23,413 bases of DNA from CAIQPO01 sp964648275 (lineage in GTDB: Bacteria > Patescibacteriota > Microgenomatia > UBA1400 > MFAQ01): contig CAZYOB010000014.1 in assembly GCA_964648275.1 (NCBI GenBank), positions 1 to 23,413 of the forward strand, read 5' to 3'. The first letter of the stretch is position 1, and each line of letters begins with the position of its first letter. Of this stretch, positions 7,278 to 14,548 are shown piece after piece. The position numbers and the translations under genes are program-made. The notes beneath the pieces are model-generated. The model saw nothing but the letters and a program-made list of their open reading frames with translations, had not been told where the DNA came from and did not search any database.

Positions 7278-8180
7278 TCATTTTCGCCCCAACCTGTTCT
7301 TCACGAATTTGGCAATCCAGACCACCACCATTACGATTGCAATTACCGGGAAGAATACAACTCCCCAGATTACACCGCTCGCTAAAAATCTCAACACTTG
7401 GATCATCGCTCTCACTGCATTCTTGAACACAGCCTCCGGCCTCCAGGCCTCATCAGGAGTATAAGGCAGAGCTAACTCATCGGTTGATAAATTAACGGTA
7501 ATTCTGGTTAACTTAGCTGTCTGCTCCAAATAATTTTGCTGGCCCTTAGCATTATCTATCTGACGTTGAATATTGTTAAGTTGATTCTGAATATCCACCA
7601 GGTCGGAAATCCTTGACGCCTGATCCATAATCGCTTGCATTCTGGCCTTGGTCTTTTCCAGCTGATCGATTCTTTCTTGCAGGTCAACAAACTGATCGGT
7701 CACGTCAGTCCCATTCACGTTCTCCGAGACTACTTTCACCCCCGCCTTTCGAATAGTATCCAGTGCCGTCTCTCTTTTTTCTACCGGGACTCTAATCGTG
7801 ATGTATCCGGTCGCCGCTCCCTCAGGTTGATTCAAGTATTTATTCACCATATACCCACCCAAAGAGACAGCCGAGTTTTCAATCGTCTTAATAGAAGCAG
7901 CCACATCCTCGACCAAAAGAGATACATCGGTATCCTGAACAACCAATCTTTCTTCTTGTGCTACCGGCGCAGCTTCGGGAACAAAACCATCCCGAGCAAT
8001 TGAACCTTTTGACAACATAGCCGCACCTCCGGCGTTTCCAAGTCCCATGTCATATGTTTCTGTGTTGCTACGTGAGGTAATTACCCCACCGGATGGACTA
8101 CTCGTAATCAAAAAGGCGATTATCGATACCAACAACACCAACAACCAATTCTTTTTAACCCAATCGATTACTTTGCTCAT
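7278..8180 (-). CDS. DUF4349 membrane protein
   Basis: 300 residues. An N-terminal membrane segment (11-26) is followed by a Gly/Ser-rich linker, then the DUF4349 region (about 78-235), which includes a beta-rich part around GYITIRVPVE (125-134) and a coiled coil with many Gln/Leu/Ile heptads (about 165-220). A second long membrane segment (about 262-292) and a basic tail (KNRLGRK) follow. The large loop is expected outside the membrane. DUF4349 proteins are widespread and of unknown biochemical function. It sits between two paralogous secreted HIHxG genes and is separated from the upstream one by a terminator. It ends in TGA, showing UGA is a stop here. Confidence 0.9.
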   Translation of the reverse strand: MSKVIDWVKKNWLLVLLVSIIAFLITSSPSGGVITSRSNTETYDMGLGNAGGAAMLSKGSIARDGFVPEAAPVAQEERLVVQDTDVSLLVEDVAASIKTIENSAVSLGGYMVNKYLNQPEGAATGYITIRVPVEKRETALDTIRKAGVKVVSENVNGTDVTDQFVDLQERIDQLEKTKARMQAIMDQASRISDLVDIQNQLNNIQRQIDNAKGQQNYLEQTAKLTRITVNLSTDELALPYTPDEAWRPEAVFKNAVRAMIQVLRFLASGVIWGVVFFPVIAIVMVVVWIAKFVKNRLGRK

Positions 8181-8199
8181 ATATTTATAAGTTTATCAC

Positions 8200-8230
8200 C
8201 AAAAAACCTTCGGCATAGGCACCGAAGGTC
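8200..8230 (-). terminator. intrinsic terminator of the 8254 lipoprotein gene
   Basis: On the minus strand ACCTTCGG pairs with CCGAAGGT around an 8-nt loop, followed by six T. It isolates the lipoprotein gene from the DUF4349 gene downstream. Confidence 0.9.
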
Positions 8231-8253
8231 TTGGAACTGCTTTTGTTTTTAAA

Positions 8254-8700
8254 TTACTTTAAATCTCCGCAACTTACATAAACGCTCGATTCCGCAGCAG
8301 ATTTATGTACATTCACCGCCATTGCCTCAGGTCCGAATAGACTGCCCATATCGGCCTCAATGGTCGTCTCCGATCTACCGCTGACCACGTCTGTAAGAGG
8401 ATACCTGACCGCACCGGGTAAGGGGCAACCACCGACATGAATATGGGCTGGCTGAGCGACTGCACTGACTTTTCCCGTAAGAGTTATCACCACCCTAGTT
8501 CTTCCATCTCCCATATCCGTGAACATAGCCTCACCGGGTTGCTGTGATTCATTTTGTGCAACCATCGTCACCGATTTTGGAACCATCAATGTTTCCGCTT
8601 CAGGTGATGGAGTAGTCAAAGGAACAGTTTCGGCTGGGGTCCCTAAACCACAGGCACCCAGTAACAATCCTGCCAACCCCAAAGAAATTATTTTTTTCAT
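8254..8700 (-). CDS. lipoprotein with HIHxG domain (paralog of 6695)
   Basis: 148 residues. The N-terminus is a lipoprotein signal (MKKIISLGLAGLLLGAC), with the lipobox LGAC placing the lipidated Cys at position 17. After a Thr/Pro linker the domain repeats the layout of its paralog: QPAHIHVGGC, PGAVRYPL, AVNVHKS and a terminal SCGDLK. The two genes thus present the same domain with different membrane anchors, one lipid and one transmembrane. His pairs and two conserved Cys suggest a metal- or ligand-binding, disulfide-stabilised beta fold; the activity is unknown. It is monocistronic, with its own terminator. A weak TATTTT box ends six bases before the ATG. Confidence 0.85.
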   Translation of the reverse strand: MKKIISLGLAGLLLGACGLGTPAETVPLTTPSPEAETLMVPKSVTMVAQNESQQPGEAMFTDMGDGRTRVVITLTGKVSAVAQPAHIHVGGCPLPGAVRYPLTDVVSGRSETTIEADMGSLFGPEAMAVNVHKSAAESSVYVSCGDLK

Positions 8701-8778
8701 ATCCCTAAAATATTTTTAACTAAATTTATACTAAATAAGACGCCACTAATTGTCAATTATGTTACAAAATACCTAAGT

Positions 8779-8784
8779 TACAAT
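8779..8784 (+). promoter_or_regulatory. -10 box (leaderless type) of the MBL hydrolase gene
   Basis: TACAAT ends five bases before the ATG at 8790. There is no Shine-Dalgarno and no well-spaced -35. Confidence 0.4.
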
Positions 8785-8789
8785 AACTT

Positions 8790-9401
8790 ATGGATATCGT
8801 CTCCCTAGTAGTCGGTTCTTTAGCCACTAACTGTTACCTTCTCACTTCAGGTAATGATTGCGTCATTATTGACCCAGGATCCGAAGCCGATTTCATCTCC
8901 ACCACCATTTTAGAAAACAGACTCAATCCTTTAGCTATATTACTCACTCATGGTCATTTCGATCATTGCTTGGCAGCTCTTGAACTCAAGCTAAACTTTA
9001 ACCTTCCTATATTCGTTCATAAAGACGATTCCTTCCTTTACCGCACAGCAGACAAATCGGCTAATCACTGGACCGGAGAAAAAGCACTTAAATTACCCCC
9101 ACCGGATCACAATTTAATCGACGGACAAGAACTGGAATTTAATGATCTCAAACTCAAAGTCATTCACACCCCAGGCCACACCCCCGGATCTGTCTGTTTA
9201 CTTACCGACTCAGCTCTCTTCACTGGGGATCTTCTCTTTGCTGAAGGTGTCGGACGTACCGATTTTTCATACTCCGATCACAAAAAACTCCTTTCCTCCC
9301 TGAAAAAGATTAGAGGCCTTCCGGATACCCTCCTCGTCTATCCCGGTCATGAGGAATTTGGACTACCCCTATATCAAATCCTCTCCGGTCATCTCCTTTA
9401 A
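8790..9401 (+). CDS. metallo-beta-lactamase-fold hydrolase (glyoxalase II-like)
   Basis: 203 residues, a complete single-domain MBL fold. Metal ligands are all present: THGHFDH (H54, H56, D58, H59), H130 in TPGHTPGS, D147 in TGDLLF and H187 in YPGHEE. The GRTDF motif after the bridging Asp is typical of the YcbL/glyoxalase II-like subgroup, which hydrolyses thioesters or similar small substrates with a dinuclear metal centre in the cytoplasm. The exact substrate is not readable. The ATG follows a TACAAT box by five bases, so the message is probably leaderless. The last 33 bases overlap the convergent HD-domain gene. Confidence 0.93.
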   Translation: MDIVSLVVGSLATNCYLLTSGNDCVIIDPGSEADFISTTILENRLNPLAILLTHGHFDHCLAALELKLNFNLPIFVHKDDSFLYRTADKSANHWTGEKALKLPPPDHNLIDGQELEFNDLKLKVIHTPGHTPGSVCLLTDSALFTGDLLFAEGVGRTDFSYSDHKKLLSSLKKIRGLPDTLLVYPGHEEFGLPLYQILSGHLL

Positions 9402-10178
9402 AGCCTCATATATCCAGGTTTTAATTCCCTCATTCACATATCTGTCTTTAGTTTCTCTATAGAAAAGATCGCTCTCCCAGCACGCCCAGGATACATATAT
9501 GTCCGCTCTGGTTATTCTGTCGTCATTTTTCACCATCAAACCCTTCTTGAAGTCAGTCAATACCTTTGAAGATACTCCTCCTTTTGGATATGCGTCCTCT
9601 TTAATTAAGTAAGGCATATATCTTAATAGCGCCAATTTATCTGCATCCCTGGTTAATTTTACGTAAGGATCGTCTCCCAAGTATTTCATCCTACTGTGGT
9701 GCCTCACTGCCTCGGCGATCACCCTCTGATCAAGGCCCAAATATCTCAGCGGAGCCCACTCTGTCTTCTCAATCATTTTTGCTCCTTCCTCTGCGTGATT
9801 AAAGTTAGTCTTCTCGTCAGAAAACGCACCCAGGAGTGCTTGTCTAAATCTTGCCAGATCATGAAGCAGACACACCGACACTACTTGATATCTATCCCAA
9901 TCAAACTCCTTCTCTCCCTCCATAATGTCCATTCCTGCCTCAACCACCTCTCTTGTATGCAATATTTTATGCATTATTCTTTGCCTGTCCCCATGGTTTT
10001 TTGCCTTTTCATATGCACCGATTACCTCAGCCAACCACAACTCAAAGATCTCGTCCGGCAATCTATAATTTTGCGATGCACGGCCATAAAATAGATCTAT
10101 AACCCATTTCTTCAGGCCATCTACACCATAAGAGGCTTTCTGAATTGCCAACTCATCTGTCTTATTCCTTTTTCTCAC
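9369..10178 (-). CDS. HD-domain phosphohydrolase
   Basis: 269 residues starting with GTG. HD-superfamily signatures are H74 (ILHTREVV), the H106-D107 doublet in LLHDLARF, H160-H161, and D178/D180 in RDADKLALLRY. This arrangement is that of metal-dependent phosphohydrolases acting on nucleotides or cyclic nucleotides; no fused RelA or HD-GYP features are seen, so the substrate stays open. An NHAEEGA segment (127-133) fits the helix between the HD doublet and the distal His residues in many members. It lies downstream of the GalU-type gene on the same strand after an 87-base gap, and overlaps the MBL gene tail to tail. A weak AATAAT precedes the GTG by five bases. Confidence 0.9.
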   Translation of the reverse strand: MRKRNKTDELAIQKASYGVDGLKKWVIDLFYGRASQNYRLPDEIFELWLAEVIGAYEKAKNHGDRQRIMHKILHTREVVEAGMDIMEGEKEFDWDRYQVVSVCLLHDLARFRQALLGAFSDEKTNFNHAEEGAKMIEKTEWAPLRYLGLDQRVIAEAVRHHSRMKYLGDDPYVKLTRDADKLALLRYMPYLIKEDAYPKGGVSSKVLTDFKKGLMVKNDDRITRADIYVSWACWESDLFYRETKDRYVNEGIKTWIYEALKEMTGEDLI

Positions 10179-10265
10179 AAGGGATTATTGTTACACAAAA
10201 ACTCCTTCGTGCCAACCACTGTCGGCCGGTTTGTCTTCTCATCAATAACACCATATCTTCCTGTC

Positions 10266-11153
10266 TTATTTTATCTCCTCCTTCAAAAATTCCTTGAAGT
10301 CACTCGCCAAATCATCCCTCTGCATGGCAAACTTGACACTGGCTTTTAAAAATCTCAAAGGGTCTCCTGTTGTCAAAAACTCTCCTTGTATTGTTTTAGC
10401 GTACAGCGGCCTCTTGGAAAGCAACTGATGAATTGAGTCCATTAACCATAGCTCTCCATCCTTACCGGTATTTGTTTCGTTTAAATATTCAAAGATCTCC
10501 TGCGATAAAACCATTCTTCCAAACTCAACCAACTCTGACGTCACATCCTCAATTTTCGGCTTCTCTACAATCCGCTTGATCTGCCCCTCCTCTCCGCCGT
10601 TCATCAGATCTACCATTCCATACCTCACCACCTCTTCTCTGGGGACTTTGGTCGTTGCTAGCACCCCATACGCCCCCCCTCTCTCAACATAATAATCGAC
10701 CACCTGCTTTACTCCTCCCGGTCCACCGGGATTCAACACCAGATCGTCTCCCCAACAAACTACAAAAGGTTCATCGTCAATTAAATGCTTGACGGATAAT
10801 ATCGGGCTCCCGTTACCATAAGGGAAACGGGGATTCTGATGGACAAATACAAAATGGGCCCTATCTGCCACTTCATAATATGTTTGTAGATGTTTTTCCT
10901 TACCAGCTTCGATTAAATAGGATTCCAGCTGCTTGCTTGGAGTGAAATAATTCATCACCGCCTCGTTTCCTGGACGGATTACTACAATAATCTCCTCAAT
11001 CCCCGCCTCAACACACTCGGCCGCTACATAGTGGATTATCGGTGTGTCCAAAATAGGCAGCATCTCCTTGGGGAGGTTTTTGGTCGCTGGTAAAAATCGG
11101 GTTCCGAACCCTGCGGCGGTGATTACTGCCCGCCTTACTTTGCGCTCAAGCAT
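10266..11153 (-). CDS. galU: UTP--glucose-1-phosphate uridylyltransferase (GalU type)
   Basis: 295 residues, the usual length for bacterial GalU. The nucleotide-binding signature GFGTRFLPATKNLPKEM (15-31) is essentially canonical, with GDD (135-137) for the metal, VEKP (196-199), and TTGDPLRFLKA near the C-terminus. The reaction makes UDP-glucose from UTP and glucose-1-phosphate for glycan or envelope synthesis. One departure: the region equivalent to the usual GLGHAV motif reads GNGSPILS (113-120), so a different sugar-phosphate or base preference is conceivable. The gene starts 11 bases after the PilM-like/LytR_C gene and is probably co-transcribed with it. Confidence 0.88.
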   Translation of the reverse strand: MLERKVRRAVITAAGFGTRFLPATKNLPKEMLPILDTPIIHYVAAECVEAGIEEIIVVIRPGNEAVMNYFTPSKQLESYLIEAGKEKHLQTYYEVADRAHFVFVHQNPRFPYGNGSPILSVKHLIDDEPFVVCWGDDLVLNPGGPGGVKQVVDYYVERGGAYGVLATTKVPREEVVRYGMVDLMNGGEEGQIKRIVEKPKIEDVTSELVEFGRMVLSQEIFEYLNETNTGKDGELWLMDSIHQLLSKRPLYAKTIQGEFLTTGDPLRFLKASVKFAMQRDDLASDFKEFLKEEIK

Positions 11154-11164
11154 GTCTAATGTTA

Positions 11165-12382
11165 CTACTCTTTCCTGACACTTCCAATCACAATTTCCAC
11201 GTCATAAGTTTTCTCGCTTGTCAGTGCGAATAAATTCCCGATCTCGAATTCGGATAAACTTTCTACTATTCTGGACAATATTTCTCCGGGGACATCTGGC
11301 TTGTACGCGATCGTTGTCCGGGAGATTGCCGGGGCATTACCAATTTCAACCTCACTAAAACCAAGCGAGATCAAATCGTCTCTAACTCTTGCTGCTTCAC
11401 CCGTCACACCGCTTCCATTCAACACGAGTAAGGCATAAGTATGTATCTCGGCCAAAGCCGACTCTGTTGCTTCAACGCGTGTTACGCTGGGTGCCACTTC
11501 TTCCACGACCGACTGTTCGACTACCATAGGTCCCAAAGCTCGCTGATAAGCATAAATACCCAGAGTCCCCAAAAAGATTATTACAATTGCAATTGGCGCG
11601 AATGTTCTAATCCAACTTCTCCACACCGGTTCTGTTTGGGTTTCAACAGTCACACCCTCTCGTCTTTGCTCCTTGCTGATCAAACGAACCAGTCCACGCT
11701 TTGCCACAACTTCTTTTTCAACCTCTATTTCCATGACCTCAGAATCTTCCCCTTTATTGCTTAAGGCCTCAAACTCTTTCCCGAAATCAAATCCATCATC
11801 GCTTAATACTATCTGCTCCGGATTTACTGCTAAGTTCCATCTATGCCTTGCATAGGCATTGATTTTCTCGTCCGGTTCCGTCCCCACGAAATCTACTAAC
11901 CCTCGGACTGCCAGCACCGACACCTTCTCTTTACCTTGCCATTTGATCAGTACTGGTGCCTCTTTATCCTCGGAAATTCCGGCTAATACTACTGCCGCGG
12001 GAACTGCACTCAAGATCTTTATTCCCGCTGTTTTGGCGGACTCCGTCAATAATTTAAGAAAATCTGGTTCTATGGCGGCTATTTGCATCCAGTCGTCTCC
12101 CTCCCCAAAAGAAATTTTTTGCCAGTCGAAGCCCTCATCCACAGGTACAAAGGGCAGGTTTGCGGCGGCAATCTTCAAAACCTTTCTTCTATCAATCGAT
12201 TCACCCACTGGTGTTCTCACCGCTACGACATAACTGACCTCACTACCCAAAGCGATACTTATTTCACTTACATCCTGATCTTTTTTTGCTGCCCTAAAAA
12301 CATCTTTCAACGTATTTTTGCTCCATCCAAAAGCTCTCCCGTTAAACCAAACCTCATTTCCGTTAATATAACAAATCGACAT
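11165..12382 (-). CDS. PilM-like bitopic membrane protein with C-terminal LytR_C domain
   Basis: 405 residues. The N-terminal cytoplasmic part (1-205) has the alternating beta/alpha pattern of actin-like PilM or GspL-type assembly proteins; this likeness is weak and is partly suggested by the neighbouring pilus ATPase. A charged linker (210-255) leads to one membrane segment (about 257-279), followed by an extracytoplasmic stretch and a LytR_C-like domain (about 314-402), recognisable from YALLVLNGSGVTGEAARV, a GFSEVEIGNA strand-turn and an IAYKP strand. LytR_C domains occur at the end of LCP cell-wall ligases but here there is no LCP domain. The protein could couple cytoplasmic machinery to the cell wall. 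Its ATG is 33 bases after the 42-aa gene. Confidence 0.75.
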   Translation of the reverse strand: MSICYINGNEVWFNGRAFGWSKNTLKDVFRAAKKDQDVSEISIALGSEVSYVVAVRTPVGESIDRRKVLKIAAANLPFVPVDEGFDWQKISFGEGDDWMQIAAIEPDFLKLLTESAKTAGIKILSAVPAAVVLAGISEDKEAPVLIKWQGKEKVSVLAVRGLVDFVGTEPDEKINAYARHRWNLAVNPEQIVLSDDGFDFGKEFEALSNKGEDSEVMEIEVEKEVVAKRGLVRLISKEQRREGVTVETQTEPVWRSWIRTFAPIAIVIIFLGTLGIYAYQRALGPMVVEQSVVEEVAPSVTRVEATESALAEIHTYALLVLNGSGVTGEAARVRDDLISLGFSEVEIGNAPAISRTTIAYKPDVPGEILSRIVESLSEFEIGNLFALTSEKTYDVEIVIGSVRKE

Positions 12383-12415
12383 GAGTAAGTTAATTTAACC
12401 ACACCTCTACAATGC

Positions 12416-12544
12416 TCACCACCATTCTCCGATTTGATTCCGGATTCCTTTGATTAGTTCCAGAGGTCGAAGCATGCCATGAATTTGTGCCTTCCAGGCA
12501 ACAACACTACCAACTAATCCGATTAACCAGCGCATTTTTCGCAT
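12416..12544 (-). CDS. 42-residue basic membrane microprotein, coupled to the PilB-like gene
   Basis: The ATG immediately follows the TAG stop of the PilB-like gene (TAGATG), an arrangement typical of translational re-initiation. The product begins MRKMRW and has a short hydrophobic segment (LIGLVGSVVAW, residues 7-17), then a basic amphipathic C-terminal half ending in GEWW and a TGA stop. It is too short for a fold assignment. It fills most of the otherwise empty 162-base gap between the ATPase and the PilM-like gene. Its hydrophobic N-terminal stretch with positive flanks suggests a membrane-associated peptide; partnership with the ATPase is an inference from position. Confidence 0.6.
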   Translation of the reverse strand: MRKMRWLIGLVGSVVAWKAQIHGMLRPLELIKGIRNQIGEWW

Positions 12545-14155
12545 CTAATCTTTAAACATTCTTGACAACTCTTCCACTGTGGTTTGACCGGTTCTCACTT
12601 TCTCCCAACCGTCAACAGCCAAAGTTTTCATCCCAAGTGACACCGCCTCTTTCCGAATCGACTCACCGTCACTTTTTATATTGATCATGTTTCTAAGCTT
12701 CTCACTCAATAGCATTATTTCAAAAATTCCTACTCTACCCAGAAAACCGGTTTTCTTACATACATCGCATCCCTTGCCGTAATACACCCTTATCTTTGTT
12801 TTTCCTGAAAGTTTCTCTCCCAGCTCTTCAGGCAATGAATTTAAAAAAATCGCTACATCTCCCAACTTGCTGGCTCTACAACTTGGACATATCTTTTTTA
12901 CCAAACGCTGTGACACGACCATATCTGTTGAGGAGGCGACCGAAAAAGGCTCACACCCCATCTCAAACAATCTATTCAGCGTTTTACCTGTGTCACTATC
13001 ACCCAAAGTTGTTATCATTCTCCTTCCTCCAGTTGCTGCCTTAAGCGCCAAATTGGCTACACTCAAATCTTTTACCTCTCCTACCATTATCACGTCTGAT
13101 TCTTGCTCAAGCGCCAACTGTAATCCGACTTCGATGCTCGGAGTCGTCAACGGATTTACTTGAATTTGATCTATGCCCGCAATTGGCATTTCTATTGGAT
13201 CTTCAATACTCACCACCTTCTTATTTTTCGCACTCAACCACCTGCAAAGGGCATAGGCAGTGGTCGTTCTTCCGGATCCCTCAGGCCCGGAGATCCACAC
13301 CATTCCGTAGGGTTCGTCCATTGACTCTCTGATCTTTTTAAGATCGTCCTCGTCGATTCCCAAGTCCACAAGACCCAAATTTTTCGTTACCTCAGTCAAT
13401 AATTTCATCACCAACTTTTCACCACTAGGAAATCTTGCGCCTGAGACTGCGATTCTAACTATCTCAATACCGTGAATATCAAAATCCATAATTCCCGTAG
13501 GTGCCATACTCCTTACCTCTTCTACCAACATTTCCCTCCATCCATGAGGCAATCTGACAATTTCCTTCAACTCCCCATCCACTTTATACTTTACCGACAG
13601 GTGGTCAGCCATTGGCTCAATGTGTACCTCACTCGCCCTTGCCTGATATGCATAGACCAAAATTGTATTGACTATGTGCTCAGCCCTCACTCCTTCCTTA
13701 TGGATCTCCAGATCAAAAGCCTTGCTCACCTCCGTGAGATAATTCAAAAGCGCTGCTTTGACATCTCTTTCTGTGGCGTAATACACCCTTACCTTGTCTC
13801 CAACCTTCTTCTTGATCAGGTTTATGGTCGCCAAATCCTCAGGGTCTATCATCGCCACGTGTGTCGAAGTATCAACCTTAAAGACGATTACCTTCTTGTT
13901 TTTGGACATCTCCTCGGAAATGCTATTCAGAACATCTTTATCTATTGTCAAACTGCTCAGTCTGACGAACGGAACTTTTAAAAGATCCGCAGTCAGCTTC
14001 CCTAAATTTTCATCCGTTATTAAATCTCTCCCCAGTAAAACATCATTAAAGCTCCTACCGGATTCTTTTGTCTCCATCCACGCCTCATCCAAAAGCTTTT
14101 TATCGATTACTTTCATTTTTGAAAGTGAACTAAAGAGAGAGGCGTTGTCTGGCAT
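12545..14155 (-). CDS. PilB/GspE-family ATPase with altered Walker A
   Basis: 536 residues, the length and order of type IV pilus/type II secretion ATPases. There is an N-terminal N1-type domain (1-140), VHIEP (177-181), the YKVDGEL Asp box (190-196), Walker A GPEGSGRTTT (290-299), Walker B DVIMVGEVKD (354-363, E360 kept) and a four-Cys zinc motif (C423, C426, C463, C466). Two departures from active family members: the Walker A Lys is Arg296, and the His-box region (TTLGDSDT, 382-389) lacks the usual His. Such a protein might be a slow, regulatory or inactive motor. It starts just after the response regulator (6-base gap) and is coupled to a 42-aa ORF. Confidence 0.9.
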   Translation of the reverse strand: MPDNASLFSSLSKMKVIDKKLLDEAWMETKESGRSFNDVLLGRDLITDENLGKLTADLLKVPFVRLSSLTIDKDVLNSISEEMSKNKKVIVFKVDTSTHVAMIDPEDLATINLIKKKVGDKVRVYYATERDVKAALLNYLTEVSKAFDLEIHKEGVRAEHIVNTILVYAYQARASEVHIEPMADHLSVKYKVDGELKEIVRLPHGWREMLVEEVRSMAPTGIMDFDIHGIEIVRIAVSGARFPSGEKLVMKLLTEVTKNLGLVDLGIDEDDLKKIRESMDEPYGMVWISGPEGSGRTTTAYALCRWLSAKNKKVVSIEDPIEMPIAGIDQIQVNPLTTPSIEVGLQLALEQESDVIMVGEVKDLSVANLALKAATGGRRMITTLGDSDTGKTLNRLFEMGCEPFSVASSTDMVVSQRLVKKICPSCRASKLGDVAIFLNSLPEELGEKLSGKTKIRVYYGKGCDVCKKTGFLGRVGIFEIMLLSEKLRNMINIKSDGESIRKEAVSLGMKTLAVDGWEKVRTGQTTVEELSRMFKD

Positions 14156-14160
14156 GAAGA

Positions 14161-14529
14161 TTATTTCTTAGGCAGTAAAGCATTGATCTTGGTCACTAGA
14201 TCTTCAAGTGACAAATCACTCTTCACCACATACCCCGCAGCACCCAAAGCCATAGCTCGGTCAATATCTTCTCTTTGCCCTAAATTGGATGCGACCAGTA
14301 CCGGAACATTTTTCCATCGATCGTCTGCCTTCATCTTTGTCAAAAAATCAAAGCCGTCCATTTTCGGCAGCATTAAATCTAAGATCACCAACTCGGGAGT
14401 CCACCATTCAAGTATCTTCAGTGCTTCTGCCCCATCAAGAGCTTCCTTAATCTCATATCCCAATCCCTCCAACTTCAGTCTGTAGGCACTTAACAAAAAC
14501 GAATCGTCTTCGACTATTAAAGTTTTCAT
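14161..14529 (-). CDS. single-domain response regulator (CheY-like)
   Basis: 122 residues, a receiver domain only. The acidic pair is D8-D9, the phospho-acceptor D51 (VILDLMLP), the switch residue S81 and the conserved K103 (VVKSD). With no output domain it must act by protein contact, the nearest candidate being the PilB-like ATPase encoded 6 bases downstream. It starts 19 bases after the histidine kinase gene. A TATATT box inside this gap ends six bases before the ATG, so the regulator can also be transcribed independently, from a leaderless message. Confidence 0.95.
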   Translation of the reverse strand: MKTLIVEDDSFLLSAYRLKLEGLGYEIKEALDGAEALKILEWWTPELVILDLMLPKMDGFDFLTKMKADDRWKNVPVLVASNLGQREDIDRAMALGAAGYVVKSDLSLEDLVTKINALLPKK

Positions 14530-14535
14530 AGTTTA

Positions 14536-14541
14536 AATATA
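14536..14541 (-). promoter_or_regulatory. internal -10 box (leaderless type) before the response regulator
   Basis: TATATT on the minus strand lies six bases before the ATG at 14529, between the kinase stop and the regulator start. There is no Shine-Dalgarno. Confidence 0.5.
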
Positions 14542-14548
14542 GCTTAAT

